NCBI GenBank assembly: GCA_025618425.1
Contig: CM046832.1
Coordinates: 50,896,553-50,960,552, forward strand
DNA length: 64,000 nucleotides
Source: Heliocidaris tuberculata
Lineage: Eukaryota > Echinodermata > Echinoidea > Camarodonta > Echinometridae
Direction of reading: 5' to 3'
Shown: piece by piece, positions 35,101-47,335 of the stretch
How the letters are laid out: every line of letters starts with the position of its first letter
Position numbering within the stretch: position 1 is the stretch's first letter
The notes under the pieces: model-generated
What the model saw: only the letters and a program-made list of their open reading frames with translations
The model's database searches: none
What the model was told of the DNA's origin: nothing
Translations under genes and position numbers: made by a program

Positions 35101-38100
35101 ACAACAGGGACAGGCATTGACTTGAAAAAATGAGGCAAAATTAAGAAGGGAAAGTATAAAGATAAGGAAAGCAGATCAAGAAGAAAAGAGAAAAAAATAA
35201 CATGAAGACAAGAATATAAATATATTACACTAGAATATCGCTGAAGGTGATTAATACCCCCGCCCCAATGTGTGTGCCAAATTTCATTAGCATTGCTCGA
35301 AAAATGAGGAAGTGGTTTGATGTGCAACATTTTCCTGTTTTATTGCCATATGTCGTTACCATGGTAATGTAGTTTGCCACACATTGAAACAATATGTCTT
35401 GCACATCTTTACCACAAGACCAATATGTGTGTGCCAAATTTCAAGAGCATTGCTCGAAAAATGAGGAAGTAGTTCGATGCGCAAGATTTCAACCTGATGT
35501 ATTGCCATAATATGCTGTTACCATGGCAATGAAATTTCCGACACATTAAAAAAATATGTCTTGCATATCTCCATCCCAAGACAAATGTGTGTGCCAAATT
35601 TCATGAGCATTGCTCAAAAAATGAGGAAGTAGTTCGATGCGCAAGATTTCAACATCATTTATTGCTATAATATGCTGTTGCCAGGGCAACGGAGTTTCCG
35701 ACACATTAAAAAAATATGTCTTGCACATCTCCATCCCAAGACCAATGTGTGTGCCAAATTTCATGAGCATTGCTCGAAAAATGAGGAAGTAGTTCGATGC
35801 GCAAGATATCAACCTGATTTATTGCCATAATATGCCATTACCATGGCAACAAAGTTTCCGACACATTCAAAAAATATGTCTTGCACATCTTCATCCCAAA
35901 ACCAATGTGTGTGCCAAATTTCAAGAGCATTGCTCCAAAAGGGAGGAAGTAGTTTGATGCGCAAGATTTGCAACGGACCGACCGCCCACCCGACTGCCTG
36001 ACCGCCCGCCCGACCACACGCTGATTCCTATATACCCCCTTCAAACTTCTTTTGGCGGGGGTATATAAAAAAAAAAGGAGAGAGATGGGGAGATGAAAAA
36101 AAAAAATTCAGAGGAAGGTCTCACTGAATAAAATATGTCTTGTCAAAGAGTACAATTATATAATATTGACTAGCCTTGAGGAAGATACCAGGAAATGTTG
36201 CCCGCACTGAAAAAATTTTGACCGAGTCTTCGACTCGGTCAATATTATCTTAGTAAGGGCAACATTTCCTGCATCTCCCGAAAGATAAGCCAGTTAATAT
36301 TATTATTATTACCTATCCCTTTGTAAATGAGGAAAGTTTATGTAGATCTATACAGTTATGCATGTAGACTATATCTACAAAATGTACCGGGACAATGTAC
36401 CGGTACTCACCTCCTTTAAATAGCCCCTTTTCCTTCAGATATTCGCAAAAAATTGCTACTGCATGTCTCATTGCCTTCTTTGTATTATCCGCATCTTTGT
36501 TCCTTAAAATGCACTCAAATTCGTCGTCATCTAGAGACACAAACCTAGACTTCGATCCCCGGAGCAAGCCCCTATGGAGGCTGCCATGGTTTACATTCAG
36601 TGCAGCAGCGCCGAGCCACGCAGCTAGCTGCCTTTGCCGCCTGCTGGGCCACGGGCCGCCGGGTGCTGGTCTCTAGCTGTCACCTGCTTGGTATCGCATT
36701 GCACAGTCGTCTCTGCGAGCTCAAAATTTGTGGCGATCAATCAGCTGTTTGCAAAGTCCCGGATATTAATCAGGCTCAATGTTGACCGCACTTTTTGTAC
36801 ACAAAGTGAATGGTGAAACCCGGAAGAGGGAAAATATCAGGGAATGATGACCGCTCAGAACTAGGTCATTTGCGGACCGCGCAAAATATGAATTATAAAT
36901 GCATCGTGAAACTACCCCATATAGGTAATAATGATTAATGTTTTTCTCATTGAAATATAATAACTAAAATCCTACCATGTAACATAGCAGCCTTTGAATC
37001 AGCACTGTGTAACTTTCGGCTCTCCAGAAGTTGATGACCCTCGAATGTTGGATGATCTACACTGATTCTTGAAATTGGCAATAGCTGCAAAGCAAGAAAA
37101 GGTTTATTCTAAAATGACTTGTCAAACAAATAAACGATGGTGTTTTTTTTAATAGAAAATCCATTCCATTTGTTAATCATACAACATACCTTAATAGCCT
37201 TACTTACCATTGAATTGTATTTCTTCATTTTTTTTCTCTATCAAAGAAGGTGTCAATATAAGAATGTAGGACATATGTGTCTCAAACATATGGATCAGGG
37301 GGTGGATGGGGGGGGGGGGCCAAAAGGAATTCACAAAAATCTAGCCATCATACAGATTAGTATGCACTGGTTTGATTGCAGGAATCTGTGTGAATGAAAA
37401 TGTGTATTTCTTATAACTTCTGATCCTTCATGCCTTCTTTAACCCTTGCTGTGCCTCTAAGTTTCTAAACATGCCTATCAAATGAACTATCAAATGTCAT
37501 ATTTCAGGTCAAATGTCCATTTCATCATAAAACTGGGCACAGATCTTCTTCCATTGGAATTTCATTACTCATTCATTTTCTGAAAACATGCTACAGTAAC
37601 GAAACTGCCTAGTTCACGTCCAAACCGATTGTACAAGAATTTATCTATGGTGCTGCAGTGACCTTCCACAGCAGCACTGAATGTGTTCAGCAGGGCTTGA
37701 CAAGAACACAGGTCTTTCACACATGGGCCCTAACTTTTAACTCCGGAACCCCTAAACTTCATAATTTAACAGGGGTACCCCTAAACTTCATAATTTAAAC
37801 AGGGGGCCTATGCATGCAGACCCCAAAATATTGATCCAGACCCCATGTGAAAATGCTGGTATGGAGCCTTGTGTAAAGTATTTGCCATCAATGACCTTTG
37901 ACCTTATAGAGCTTACCATTAGACTGTATAGACTCCTGACTGATTTGTCCAAACCGTATGTCTTCTGCAATGTCTCTGTGATGGTCGAATCTTCAGTCAG
38001 CATCTGGTTGTCAAACAAAAACTAAAGGATTAATTTAGAGTAAACATCACACTAAAAAGTCACTTTTATTGAATGTAGTGAAGCAATGGTGCATTCTTGT

Positions 38101-41100
38101 CACATTTCATTTTACATCCACTTTAAAGGGATTGATTAACTTTGTGAAAAATTGTGAAATCAGCTCAAATGTCAGTGAATTGTGTGCAATCCTCTAACTA
38201 CATATATAATTCAGATATATGAAAGTATGAGAGAAAATGGAACCCGTTTACTATCCTAAAAAAGAGAAAATAAATTGAGTTTCAAAAGCAAAATCCAGTC
38301 TGAATGATCGAAGGATCGACACTCGAAATCCTATTATGACTAGCTTCCTCATGCATTTATAACGAAACATCGACGATTGAAAGATTATTTCTCGCCCACC
38401 ATCCGGTGAAAAATCGCTCGGTTTCTTCGCTGCACTGCAGTCACAAAAACCAAGCACCAGCGCTTGGCGATTTCAGAGCGGGTTTCCAACCCGTGAAGAA
38501 ATAGGGATTCGTTCATTGTACGGTATTCTGTGATAGAGGGAGGTATGCCAACCTTAAGAGTTCTTTAGGGTTCGGTGGTACTCTTTCCCGCCATCAATTT
38601 TCAATCGTAAATATCTTGATATATAAAAGCTTATAAAAACTCAGGCGATTCCTGTCTGACCAAAAGGTTTGCAATTATGATTACAGCATTAGCTGGAACA
38701 GTGATTTTTTTTTTTCCAATCCTGGGCAAAGTTAATCAATCCCTTTAAGTTAAAGTGCTTTGCATATCCTTTTTGTTTAACCTTATGGTGTCATGAAGTT
38801 TTTAATCGTCTACTAAAAGGACCATTTCATAACACAGGTCAATTAGCTTCTTCTTCTACTGTTCATCATGACACAAATACTGTTTCATGACTTCACAATT
38901 CATGAATCCATTTTGAACTTTAAGAAGAAAGACAAGCTTTTCTCTTCCAAAAAATGTTAGATACAATATACAAATCAGGGCAGTTGAAACTGCTTTCAGC
39001 TATGAAAGGTTTAATGGAAAGATAAGTCCCAATGATATCATCTACAGCAATAAAGTACACGTCTATTCTTTTCTTGATCTTTTCATTAGAAATAGCTCAC
39101 AAAGAGAGTTAATATTTGTTGTCAGATTAATACTTGTTGCACACAAATGTCAATGTGCTGATGCAGGACGTCAACAACTGCCAGTGTCTTTGATGCACCG
39201 TGTGAGAGGAAATCACACAAAAATTAAATGTGAAATGAACAGAGCAAATGCTGCACTGAATTACTGGTACATGCACTAATTGCCTTTGTAGGCTTCATAA
39301 GTGTACGTTATAGCGCCATCAAAATGATGCCTCGTTGGCAATAGGCATAATTAATTTGTCAGATTGTCACAACTTTCTCTCAGCAGTGACGAGATGAAAT
39401 TTTGATGGAACTTCTGCTGTAGAGTTATATACCTCAATGTGATTGTTCCATGCTTTTGCAAATGCTTTGTCCATGAAGCTCGAGGGCAGCATAAGGGTTT
39501 TCCTGAAGACATCGCAGTACTGGTCAAAGGTCAGAGTGTTGAAGACGTGAATCTGCCGGTGGGAGAAGCGAGATTTGACCCTTTTCTCCAGCAGTTCCAC
39601 AACATCCTAGAAAAGACAAGGAAATCAAAATAATTAGTAAAGATTTCTGCTTCACACAGAACATGTAGACAAATAAGGTAGTAGTTCTATGACACATCTC
39701 TAAGGTACTTATCTGTGACAGTTCCGGTGTCTATGGTTCAGACACCTTCCTCAGACGTGTAGTGGCAGACCATAGACATCAAAACTGTTTCAGGTTTCAA
39801 TTTCATGATGTTTGAAAAACTTTGCAAAAGGGATACACACCCTTTTAAGCTTATTTACAAGCAGTATATAATTGCTTTCTCACCACTTACATGTACGTAT
39901 GTAAATTACACATTGCAACAGAAGTCTCTCTATACTACAACCTACCAGTCTGCAGGTGACTCCGATGACTGTAATGGGTGTCTGGGCCGACTGACATACA
40001 TCAAAGAGGTTGTATAGGAGTGTCTGATTCTTATGATGTGCAAACAGATCAAATTCATCCACAATGAACAGGATGGACTGGGCTCCACTCGAATCTGATG
40101 GATAAAAACACACATGTCACTTTCAGGAAGATCTACAGAGTGAATTTGTGGAGTATTTAGAAAAATGTTTTATCTTTAATTTTAATTTTTTTTCATCATA
40201 ACAGATTTAAATCAGACAGAATAAATGCTTTTCATTGCAGCTTGTGTGAATGTATCAGTGAACTTATGCCCAGTCACTTACCAATGATTCTTTATTCATA
40301 TTTGTTAAGACAACTATTTATTCTCACTAACATAATCAATAAAACAATTTTCAGAATATCACCCCAGATTGAGATTCTCTTAAATTGATATTGGCAGTCA
40401 AGAACTGAAGGGTTTGAAAATAAAAAAGGCTTTCATAAACATCTTTGTTTTCTTGTTACTTCAAGTAAGATTTACAGATGCTAATAACTTCCGATTATCT
40501 TTGCTGAAGTAGCTGATGTAAGTAATATTACCAGTAATGAGGAGAAAATGTTGTCTGAAATGTGCTGCAAAAAATTCTATAAAGTTGAACTGAACTGGGT
40601 ATCTTCATTCACTCTTTCTCTAATCACACAACTTGTTAATCAAAATAGTTCATATTAATACTACAGAACAAAATAATCAAATAATCTCACCCTTCTTTAA
40701 AGACTCAAGCAGAAATGCCAGATTTTCCGCAAAGGAGCCCTGCAAATGTAGAAAATATGAACAGCTTGAGTTGAAATACATATAAACCTACCTGGAACCT
40801 AAATGAAATATCTCAGTTTCTTTCAATTCTAGTCAAAGTAATATTCAGACTTGTCAAAGAAATTTTGTTGAACCCAAAAGGATTAATTTCACAAAACTTC
40901 ACGTCACGGAACTAACCTAAACTACAAAGACAACAATGATATAAGAAACTCTCCTTAAAGTATACCAATCACCTAAAAATATAAGTTGTGTACAGCTAGA
41001 ATGTGTAAAATCAACCTCAATAAAATTTAAAAAAACACTTGGCATTGTTTGGGTTAACGGTTCACAAGTATGAAGAAAAAAAGGATAGCATAATACCCAT

Positions 41101-44100
41101 GTACGGAACCTAAATCAGACTTGGGTTCTGTGCGTGCCCTTTTCTTTGCGAGCGTGTACAGGTGCGTCGACTTGACTACTCACCAGTGGCTTTTATGTTT
41201 ATTGAGTCGCAACATCTCTTTAGAGAAGTAATTTTTTAAGCTCATATTTTGAATATAGTATAGTGACATGGAGACCCGAACATAGGGAGCAAAATATTTT
41301 TTGTTGACTGGTACATTGCTTAGAACTGGGTAACATCTCATGAAACTGTTGAAAGTCTAAGTTTCTGGACATTCCATTAAAAAATGTGTTTTAAAATTGA
41401 AACACGCTTCAATCGGATATCAGTGAACGTGCTGCTCAGGTTGACACAAACACACACAAAATTCATCAAATCTGTGACGATTATTCATTCTCACAACTCA
41501 CAAAGACTTTGTCTTCAGCCACATTCTCCAACTTGAGTTGTCTGGTGATCTCCTGGATAGCGATCCTATCGTCAGTCTGAAGCAAACCATTCAGATGGAC
41601 CTGGAGCAAGTTGGTGAAGATCTTACGATTCTTCTCCAGTTCAGCCAGGACATGCTTGAGCAACTATAAAACAAAATTTGGGGGGGGGGGGGGGAGGGTA
41701 TAGTTAAAAACCTACTTTAGAGACCACCTGTATAAAAAGGCCACATGTCTATGAAGAACGCGTTTATTGTGTCCCTTGAAACAATGCTTCTCATCAAAAC
41801 GTGTTAAAGGAAACCTGTGTATAAAGACCACTGCCTATAAAGACCGCTTTTTGTCTCCTTTGGGCAGCCTCTCTATACAGATTTCACTGTATTTGACTTT
41901 GCAGTTGTGAACAACAGGTATAAACAGATACATGCATGTAATTGTTGACAGCTGGTCATGCCAGTAGTCCCTGTAAGGTGAGTCCCAATTCCCAATCAGG
42001 CCAATCAAATTGGTTTGCTGCTGCTCAGATGATGTTAAACATCTCTTTATACATTCAAACAAATAGAAACAAAAGTAGCAAAGGTTTTGCAAGACATGAA
42101 ACCAAAAAGAAATTCATGGAGCACTCGTATGTACAAAATTATATGAACAAGATTAAGTTCGAAGATTTTTCTTTCCAGCTTGTTTTCTCTCAATCTCTGT
42201 CACTGGCCTGGAGCACAGCAATAACAATGTTCAGTGAAAATTAAAAGTGAAGATTATCTTTTTGAGTTAAATCCTTTAAATCTGAAACCAAATTCATAAC
42301 TGATTTTTCATACTAATAAAGGAAATGATTAGCAGTAAAAAGAAATACAGGGTCAACTTTTATATCTTAGTTTACTATTGCTTCCCATTTTCAACCAATA
42401 TAAAATTATATTGATATAGGCCAGAGACCAAACTAAAGTTTTGCACAATTTCAAATAATAGCCAACAATTAGTCAGATATCTATTACACCAGATATTATT
42501 AGATATTGGGTTTCATTTTTTTCCAAATGTCTGACCCTCAATTTAAGAACATCACAGGTACCTCAAATTTTAATTACAAAACAAAATCAGCCTGACATGA
42601 TCGAAATTCAAATCCAGTTAAACTTTCAGGTGGAAAAACTATTCCAGCATTTGACATGATAAAGATATTATTTTCTTAAGCACAACATTTGTCTGACTAT
42701 GAGTCAGTATTCACATCTTCAAACTCTTACCATTGATTTCCCACTTCCACGAGGACCAATCACCAAGGCTGAGTTGCTCTCTCCTTGAGTAGCACATCGC
42801 TCTATGATATCCAACAAATGCCTACAGTGAGTAGCATGAAATACAAATACTGATTCATATCATATAAATGGTTTTGCATGCATGCTAAATTACTCATAAA
42901 TAGTTATGAATGTCATATATCAAAGCACAATTGTATTCCCTTTTCTAACAAATTCACATTCTGTTGAAGAGTAAAATTTTTGATCTCAATACAAAATGCT
43001 TACCTCCGAAATAATTCTTCAACATCTTATGACCAATAAAGTTGAACTTCATGATAAATTCATGTTCTGTTGTCTGAATGCCTCTCAAGTATTTTCAAAA
43101 TCCTTTGTTTTGCCAGGATAATGTCTCTCTTTTAGATATATTCTAAATCTTAGATTACTGTTTTATGACCTTGCCCATCTCCACTGGGGTCATCTTGGTT
43201 ATTGCACCTTCCATTTACCGAACTATCGCCAATTTTCACACAATTTTGTGACGTTTATTAGTAATGTATACAAAAGATAAGTGAGGCACCACAAGAAAAG
43301 TGTCCACATTTTCTAATAAAAAGAAGAAGAAAAAAAAAGAAGATAGGTCTACACCTTACTTCTCTAAACTGCTACAAAGGCCTCATTCATACATGCTGTG
43401 GTAAACTGCTTCAACAAAAGTGCCACCAAAAAAAAAAAAAAAAAAAAAAAAATCCAAGCAAATGCATAAGTGGGGGTGAGAAGAAGTAGCTGCGCATAAT
43501 AAAGGCCCCAAACTAGCGTACTCACTCATCTTCACGATACAGAAATGTGAAGGACACTATGCTTAGGCACTCGTAGGCCCTTGCCTATGTGGGACTGTGT
43601 CAAACATTCACTGTCTCAGTAGTCAAAAACAGACAACAAAATTGCTCTAAGCAAGATTTAATTTTCTTGAATTTGCTAGATTACCTGATTAAGGGACCCT
43701 TCAACTCTGGTTTTAGAGTTGAAAGTGAAATTTTAAATGATTATTTTCCTCTCATGTATGAATGATCTAGAATGGAATAGCCTGCTAATACACACAAAAC
43801 CTATTGAAGCTTATTCACCCGTAATTGCTATTGTGGAGTACAAGGTTACCTTCAGATAAGCTTGTACATGTATAAGTGATGCTTAGGTAATATAATTTTG
43901 CCATGGCTGTTTTCAGGTAGATTAATGTGTCATGCATGATCAAGGCTTAATACCAAGCTCCTGGAGCTTTGCATGATCAAGGCTTAATAGCAAGCTCCTT
44001 GAGCTTGTTTAGCTCTTACCTTCTCTGATCCTGTAGATGTGATAAACTCGTCGGTAGTTCCGATCCACACACCCGATTCCGCAAGATCCTCTGAACCTCC

Positions 44101-44195
44101 CAATATACGTCATCTTCGGCTCCTGACAGGGATGCCAACAGACTTGGTGTTTTGCCAGCAACACTCTTCCTCCCTTTGCTGCTTTTTGACGGCAT
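29166..44195 (-). CDS. ORC4: Origin recognition complex subunit 4
   Basis: AAA+ subunit of the six-protein complex that marks replication origins and loads MCM helicase. Coding exons in transcript order: 44020-44195, 42731-42821, 41502-41663, 40691-40739, 39946-40094, 39433-39606, 37917-38021, 36976-37084, 34364-34459, 32590-32657 and 29166-29360. All have GT-AG borders and matching phases, giving 457 residues (human ORC4 has 436). The start [10 protein letters not shown] is a poorly conserved basic tail; the conserved part begins at [10 protein letters not shown]. Walker A is GPRGSGKS (81-88) and Walker B is FIVDEFDLF (D172, E173). [20 protein letters not shown] and [16 protein letters not shown] match human ORC4 almost exactly. 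The C-terminal half is the winged-helix region ending HWAKNPMAS. Introns hold many MITEs. The gene is convergent with ACVR2, as in human. Confidence 0.98.
29989..30390. repeat. Foldback MITE in ORC4 intron 10
   Basis: Ends AATTCTCCCTATCGCATATA and TATATGCGATAGGGAGAATT are perfect inverted repeats over 402 bp. The interior also has 'gctatagctatag' and 'ccgatatcggaatcgg'-type small palindromes. Confidence 0.85.
30478..30957 (+). mobile_element. TTAA-type MITE, family B, copy 1
   Basis: Flanked by TTAA at 30474-30477 and 30958-30961, with inverted ends ATTGATTAACTTTG and CAAAGTTAATCAAT. Interior sequence such as 'caccgaaccctaaagaactc' and 'gaaatcgccaagcgctggtg' recurs inverted in 38127-38744. 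Confidence 0.85.
31285..31425. repeat. Dispersed repeat, also at 41197-41330
   Basis: Shares 'atctcttta.agaagta', 'atatagtgacat' and 'gagcaaaatat' with 41197-41330. Both copies are in ORC4 introns. No coding content or clear ends. Confidence 0.5.
32241..32396. repeat. Foldback element in ORC4 intron
   Basis: AACCGTGTTTTGATTGGCTGCC-type left end mirrored by GGCAGCCAATCAAAAC at right, about 155 bp apart. No coding content. Confidence 0.65.
33532..33938 (+). mobile_element. piggyBac-like MITE, family A, full-length copy
   Basis: CCCTTTCGAGACAATTG to TTGTCCTGAAAGGG, with TTAA at 33528-33531 and 33939-33942. Same length and orientation as 24409-24816. It lies in ORC4 intron 9. Confidence 0.85.
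33945..34335 (+). mobile_element. tRNA-derived SINE split by a MITE
   Basis: The head has an A-box-like TGGTATAGTGG and a B-box-like GGTTTGAATC. The body resumes after 34211 with 'actgaatgggtatctggc', also found (reversed) in the SINE at 53022-53218. A family E foldback element (34064-34211) sits in the middle. An intact tRNA fold is not evident, so this is a retroposon and not a tRNA gene. Confidence 0.7.
34064..34211 (+). repeat. Short foldback MITE, family E, nested in SINE
   Basis: GGGACCCGTTTCATAAAAC at left and 'tttaatgaaacggggccc' at right. The core 'ctcagccaatcagatt' with 'caaggatttcagtagcttataaca' split by one base matches 3897-4034. Confidence 0.8.
35250..36066 (-). repeat. 160-bp tandem repeat array, five units
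   Basis: The landmark 'tgtgtgccaaatttca' recurs at about 35271, 35428, 35588, 35748 and 35908, a period of 157-160 bp. Each unit also has 'gaggaagtagttcgatgc' and 'ttaccatggcaac'-like motifs. The array is bounded by 'atacccccgcccc' and 'ggcgggggtatata', an inverted pair, and its right part has GACC/CCGCC-type short tandem units (35973-36015). It lies in ORC4 intron 8. Confidence 0.9.
36189..36271. repeat. Small nested hairpin
   Basis: CAGGAAATGTTGCCC and GGGCAACATTTCCTG are perfect inverted ends. Between them 'gaccgagtc ttc gactcggtc' (36220-36240) is a second perfect 9-bp stem with a 3-base loop. Confidence 0.85.
38127..38744 (-). mobile_element. TTAA-type MITE, family B, copy 2 (inverted)
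   Basis: AGGGATTGATTAACTTTG to CAAAGTTAATCAATCCCT, bounded by TTAA (38123-38126 and 38745-38748). It is the inverted, longer relative of 30478-30957, about 7.2 kb away, with both in ORC4 introns. Confidence 0.85.
41197..41330. repeat. Dispersed repeat, copy of 31285-31425
   Basis: Short diverged match described at 31285; lies in ORC4 intron 3. Confidence 0.5.
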
Positions 44196-45594
44196 CTTGA
44201 AAGCAACGGTCGTGGAGCCTGGATGAAGCGGACTTATTTACTCAAGGAGATCAATTTGTCAGCTCACTGATAACCTTTCTCTTGGATTCTCACCTGTAAA
44301 AATAAATTAAAACTAGGATAAAGATCTTTAGAATTAAGGAAGATTAACGTTTCTTTGTTGGGAATGTGGAACTGAGGATTAGAATAACAACAAAAACAAT
44401 GAGAAAAATAAATACAGAAGGCGAGATCTTGACCTAAAAAATTAGTCTAAAATCATGAAAATCTGATCGAGGCTAGACTATACATCTTTTCACTCTACAT
44501 CTAAACTGCTGACATTATTGTCCATGTATTTTAAGGAATAAATAGACTCTACCATTCTTCATTATTATCTAGGTCTAATTCCAAAATTTACCGAGACAAC
44601 AATAATTTTCCTTGCTTTGTGTGAAAAAGTTTGAAGACTTTAAGTTTAACGTCTGAAAGTTGAATAAAATTGCAGGAATGTTTACTTTTGTTTTGTTACA
44701 TACAATTAGACCTACATTCTAAGATGAATCAATAAACCATTCAGTTACTCTCAAGAACATAGCAAAATTGCATCGCAGACAAAATTGTGTATTCAGTGAG
44801 GTAGATTTGAAGATAAAATATGCTGTTACAATCACTGAAATTATTTGAAAGCTCCTTTTTTCACACACAAAATTATAAATGTGTGGGACTGTATTGTCAA
44901 CATCGCGTAGTGCGATACTCATCATTTAAACTATTTTAGATTCTTGTTACTTCCAGTCCTGGCCTTGGGATCAACACTGTACCATACTTTTGATTTATAT
45001 CTTTACAATGAAGTGAAAGGTTAAAATTCTATTAATCATACCTCACTTGATGTGCGACCTCTTTCACAGTCATATCGTTCTATCTGGAAAGTCACAAAAA
45101 TATACTGAACACATGTTTTCGTAACCTTTACTCCAGGATCCCTGATTTTTCTTCGTCAATTGGGAGGGGGGGGGGGGGCGGTATTTCACAAACGTTACTC
45201 CCTACCCTTAGTGAATTTAGGGCTTAGTATTCACGTGCCGACGTAAAACGATGGTTCGAAGTAAGCCCATTCGTTTGCTTTTTTAAGGAAACTTCCAACA
45301 TCGAATGCTCCCCAATTAAAGCAATAATGGGTGAACAACCTTTACATGTAAAGTTGACTGAGTTTCGAATGTCTAGTAATTTTCATTGTTTCGCAAGTTT
45401 TTCATGCCACTAAAAAATTTGTAACTTTCTTATTACATGTATTTATCCGATTTTCCTCAAACCTTTTTTTTTAATCTGTAGGTATAATATTCTGCTTCTA
45501 TCAAGGCCAGTTATTTTTAGACTAGACTTCCCCTTTAACGGATCTTCCAGTGCTCCCCAATGATACTAATGGGTAACAGAACAATATTCCTTAA
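44196..45594 (-). promoter_or_regulatory. ORC4 5' UTR and upstream region
   Basis: The ORC4 ATG sits in 'ttcaagATGCC', with C at position -3... A plausible 5' UTR splice acceptor ('atttttacag' on minus) lies near 44295, about 100 bases upstream, so a non-coding first exon is likely farther up. No TATA box was identified. A TTAA-like repeat relic occurs around 45395-45538 and a poly(G) run at 45166-45178. Confidence 0.35.
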
Positions 45595-46198
45595 AGGCCA
45601 AGTCCACACTAATATCAAGTTGATTTGAATAAATAGAGTAAAATTAAACAAGCATACCAGTGAAAATTTCACTGAAATCGGATATAAAATAGGAAAGTTA
45701 CGGCATTTTGAAGTTTTGCATTATTTCATGAAACAGTGATATGCATAACATGGGCAGTATGCAAATGAATGAACAGATGATGTCACACACACTCACTTTT
45801 CCTTATAAATTTTATTATATGAAATTTCAAATATTTCAATTTTTATGGATGTGATAATAAAGAATCTCTCCCTTGTATCAAAATAAGTTACAACAATGAT
45901 GATTTTACATGTTCAATAAGGAGTCAAACCATGTCTTACATTACTGAAGCAAAAAATTGAAATATATGATATTTCATATGATAAAATACATAAGGAAAAG
46001 TGAGTGTGTGACATCATCGGTTCACTCATTTGCATACCGCCCATGTTATGCATATCACTGTTTCACGAAATAATGCAAAACTTCAAAATACCGTAACTTT
46101 CTTATTTTACATCCGATTTCAATCAATTTTTCACTGTTATGCTTGTTTAACTTTACTCTGTTTATTCAAATCAACTTGATATTAGTGTGGACTTGGCC
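45595..46198. mobile_element. Long palindromic TTAA-type MITE, family D
   Basis: AGGCCAAGTCCACACTAA to TTAGTGTGGACTTGGCCT, flanked by TTAA (45591-45594 and 46199-46202). The two arms, each about 250 bp (45595-45850 and 45945-46198), match with only scattered differences, so a transcript would fold into one long hairpin. It lies between ORC4 and the GNAT gene. Confidence 0.9.
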
Positions 46199-46283
46199 TT
46201 TAATTGACCTTTACATGTAAATTGATCTGAAGCAGCCACGATACTCACAGAATAAAAAAGACTTACTATTATTCAAACTCAAT

Positions 46284-46289
46284 TTTATT
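46284..46289 (-). terminator. Candidate poly(A) signal for the GNAT gene
   Basis: TTTATT on plus reads AATAAA on minus, about 1.05 kb after the GNAT stop. If used, the 3' UTR would contain the family C MITE at 46615-47119. Confidence 0.3.
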
Positions 46290-46614
46290 ACAGTTCAAAT
46301 GATACAACTACATATGACTGTTACCAGAGATCTTAAGATCTTTGCTGTTACCAACAGGGGGCTAAAACAAAAACAGAAGAAGCTTGTAAAGGGAAGAGAC
46401 GAAGAGAATGAAGTTTGGCTGATCAAGGGGGTGACACGGGCGGGGGGGGGGGGGGATAGAGGGAACCAGTTGGGTAGCGTGAGTCCTCCCATTGACATGA
46501 TTGAGGGGGCATTGACATTAAGGGGGGGGGGTAGAGCCTTATTTTTGTCCCTTTGTTGCTGCTGCTGTTGTTGTTGTTGTTGGAGCCAAATGACGAGCAG
46601 ACAAATTGAGTTAA

Positions 46615-47119
46615 AGGGAAAATTCACCCTGGTATTAAGTTGATTTGAATAAAAGAAGAAAAATGAGAGACACAGATTAGTGAAAGTTTGAGCAAAATCC
46701 GACAAAAAATAAGAAAGTTATGAATTTTTGAAATTGTAATCAATCAAACACAAATTGGCATCTCCCATTTGCTCAGTACAGAAAATCTCATAAAGTTTCA
46801 TTTTCTTAGTTTTTGATAAAGGAATAGATTTGTTAATACAGGTTTTGTTTAAAAACATATGGGCAATGATTATATCTAAGGTGAATGTATAATTGAATAC
46901 AGGGCAAATGGGAGAGGAGCTCGCAAGATCACTGAACTCTATAGAGTTCAGTGCGCAAGATACGTCACGGAGTTGCCAATTTGTGTTTGATTGATTACAA
47001 CTTCAAATATTCATAACATTCTTATTTCTTATCGTATTTTGCTCAAACCTTCACTGATATGTTTCTTTGTTTCTTCTGCTTCTTTTAATATCAACTTGTA
47101 ATCAGGGTGGACTTTCCCT
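46615..47119 (+). mobile_element. TTAA-type MITE, family C, full copy
   Basis: AGGGAAAATTCACCCTGG to 'cagggtggactttccct', bounded by TTAA (46611-46614 and 47120-47123). Contains 'gttgatttgaataaa' and 'aagaaagttatgaa', segments related to family D. A partial copy begins the window. Confidence 0.9.
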
Positions 47120-47335
47120 TTAAAACCGGGAATAAAAGGCTCACATTTGCCCACAGAATGTTTAATATGTGTCGACGGTTTGGTTGAGGGGACATTGCGA
47201 CCGCGCCCGCCCCTTTGACATGTTAATGCACATCACTATTCCAACAAAAATTTCGCTGGAAAATATCTTTCAGAATATCAAGTTCTCATTTTGCGCTTGC
47301 ATCTTTCACAATCACCAGCGCTATAATGATGAGTT

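Noticed and set aside
35971..36015. CRISPR-like short repeats ('gaccgcccgcc')
   Set aside because: Short degenerate tandem units without spacers, in eukaryotic DNA, at the end of a larger repeat array.
35055..36044. Repeated minus-strand frames with '[10 protein letters not shown]'-type similarity to each other
   Set aside because: They are translations of the 160-bp tandem repeat; the period is not a multiple of three and the frames are interrupted.
46295..46705. Frames with poly-Gln or poly-Cys
   Set aside because: Arise from the CTG/TTG microsatellite at 46557-46581 and run into a MITE.
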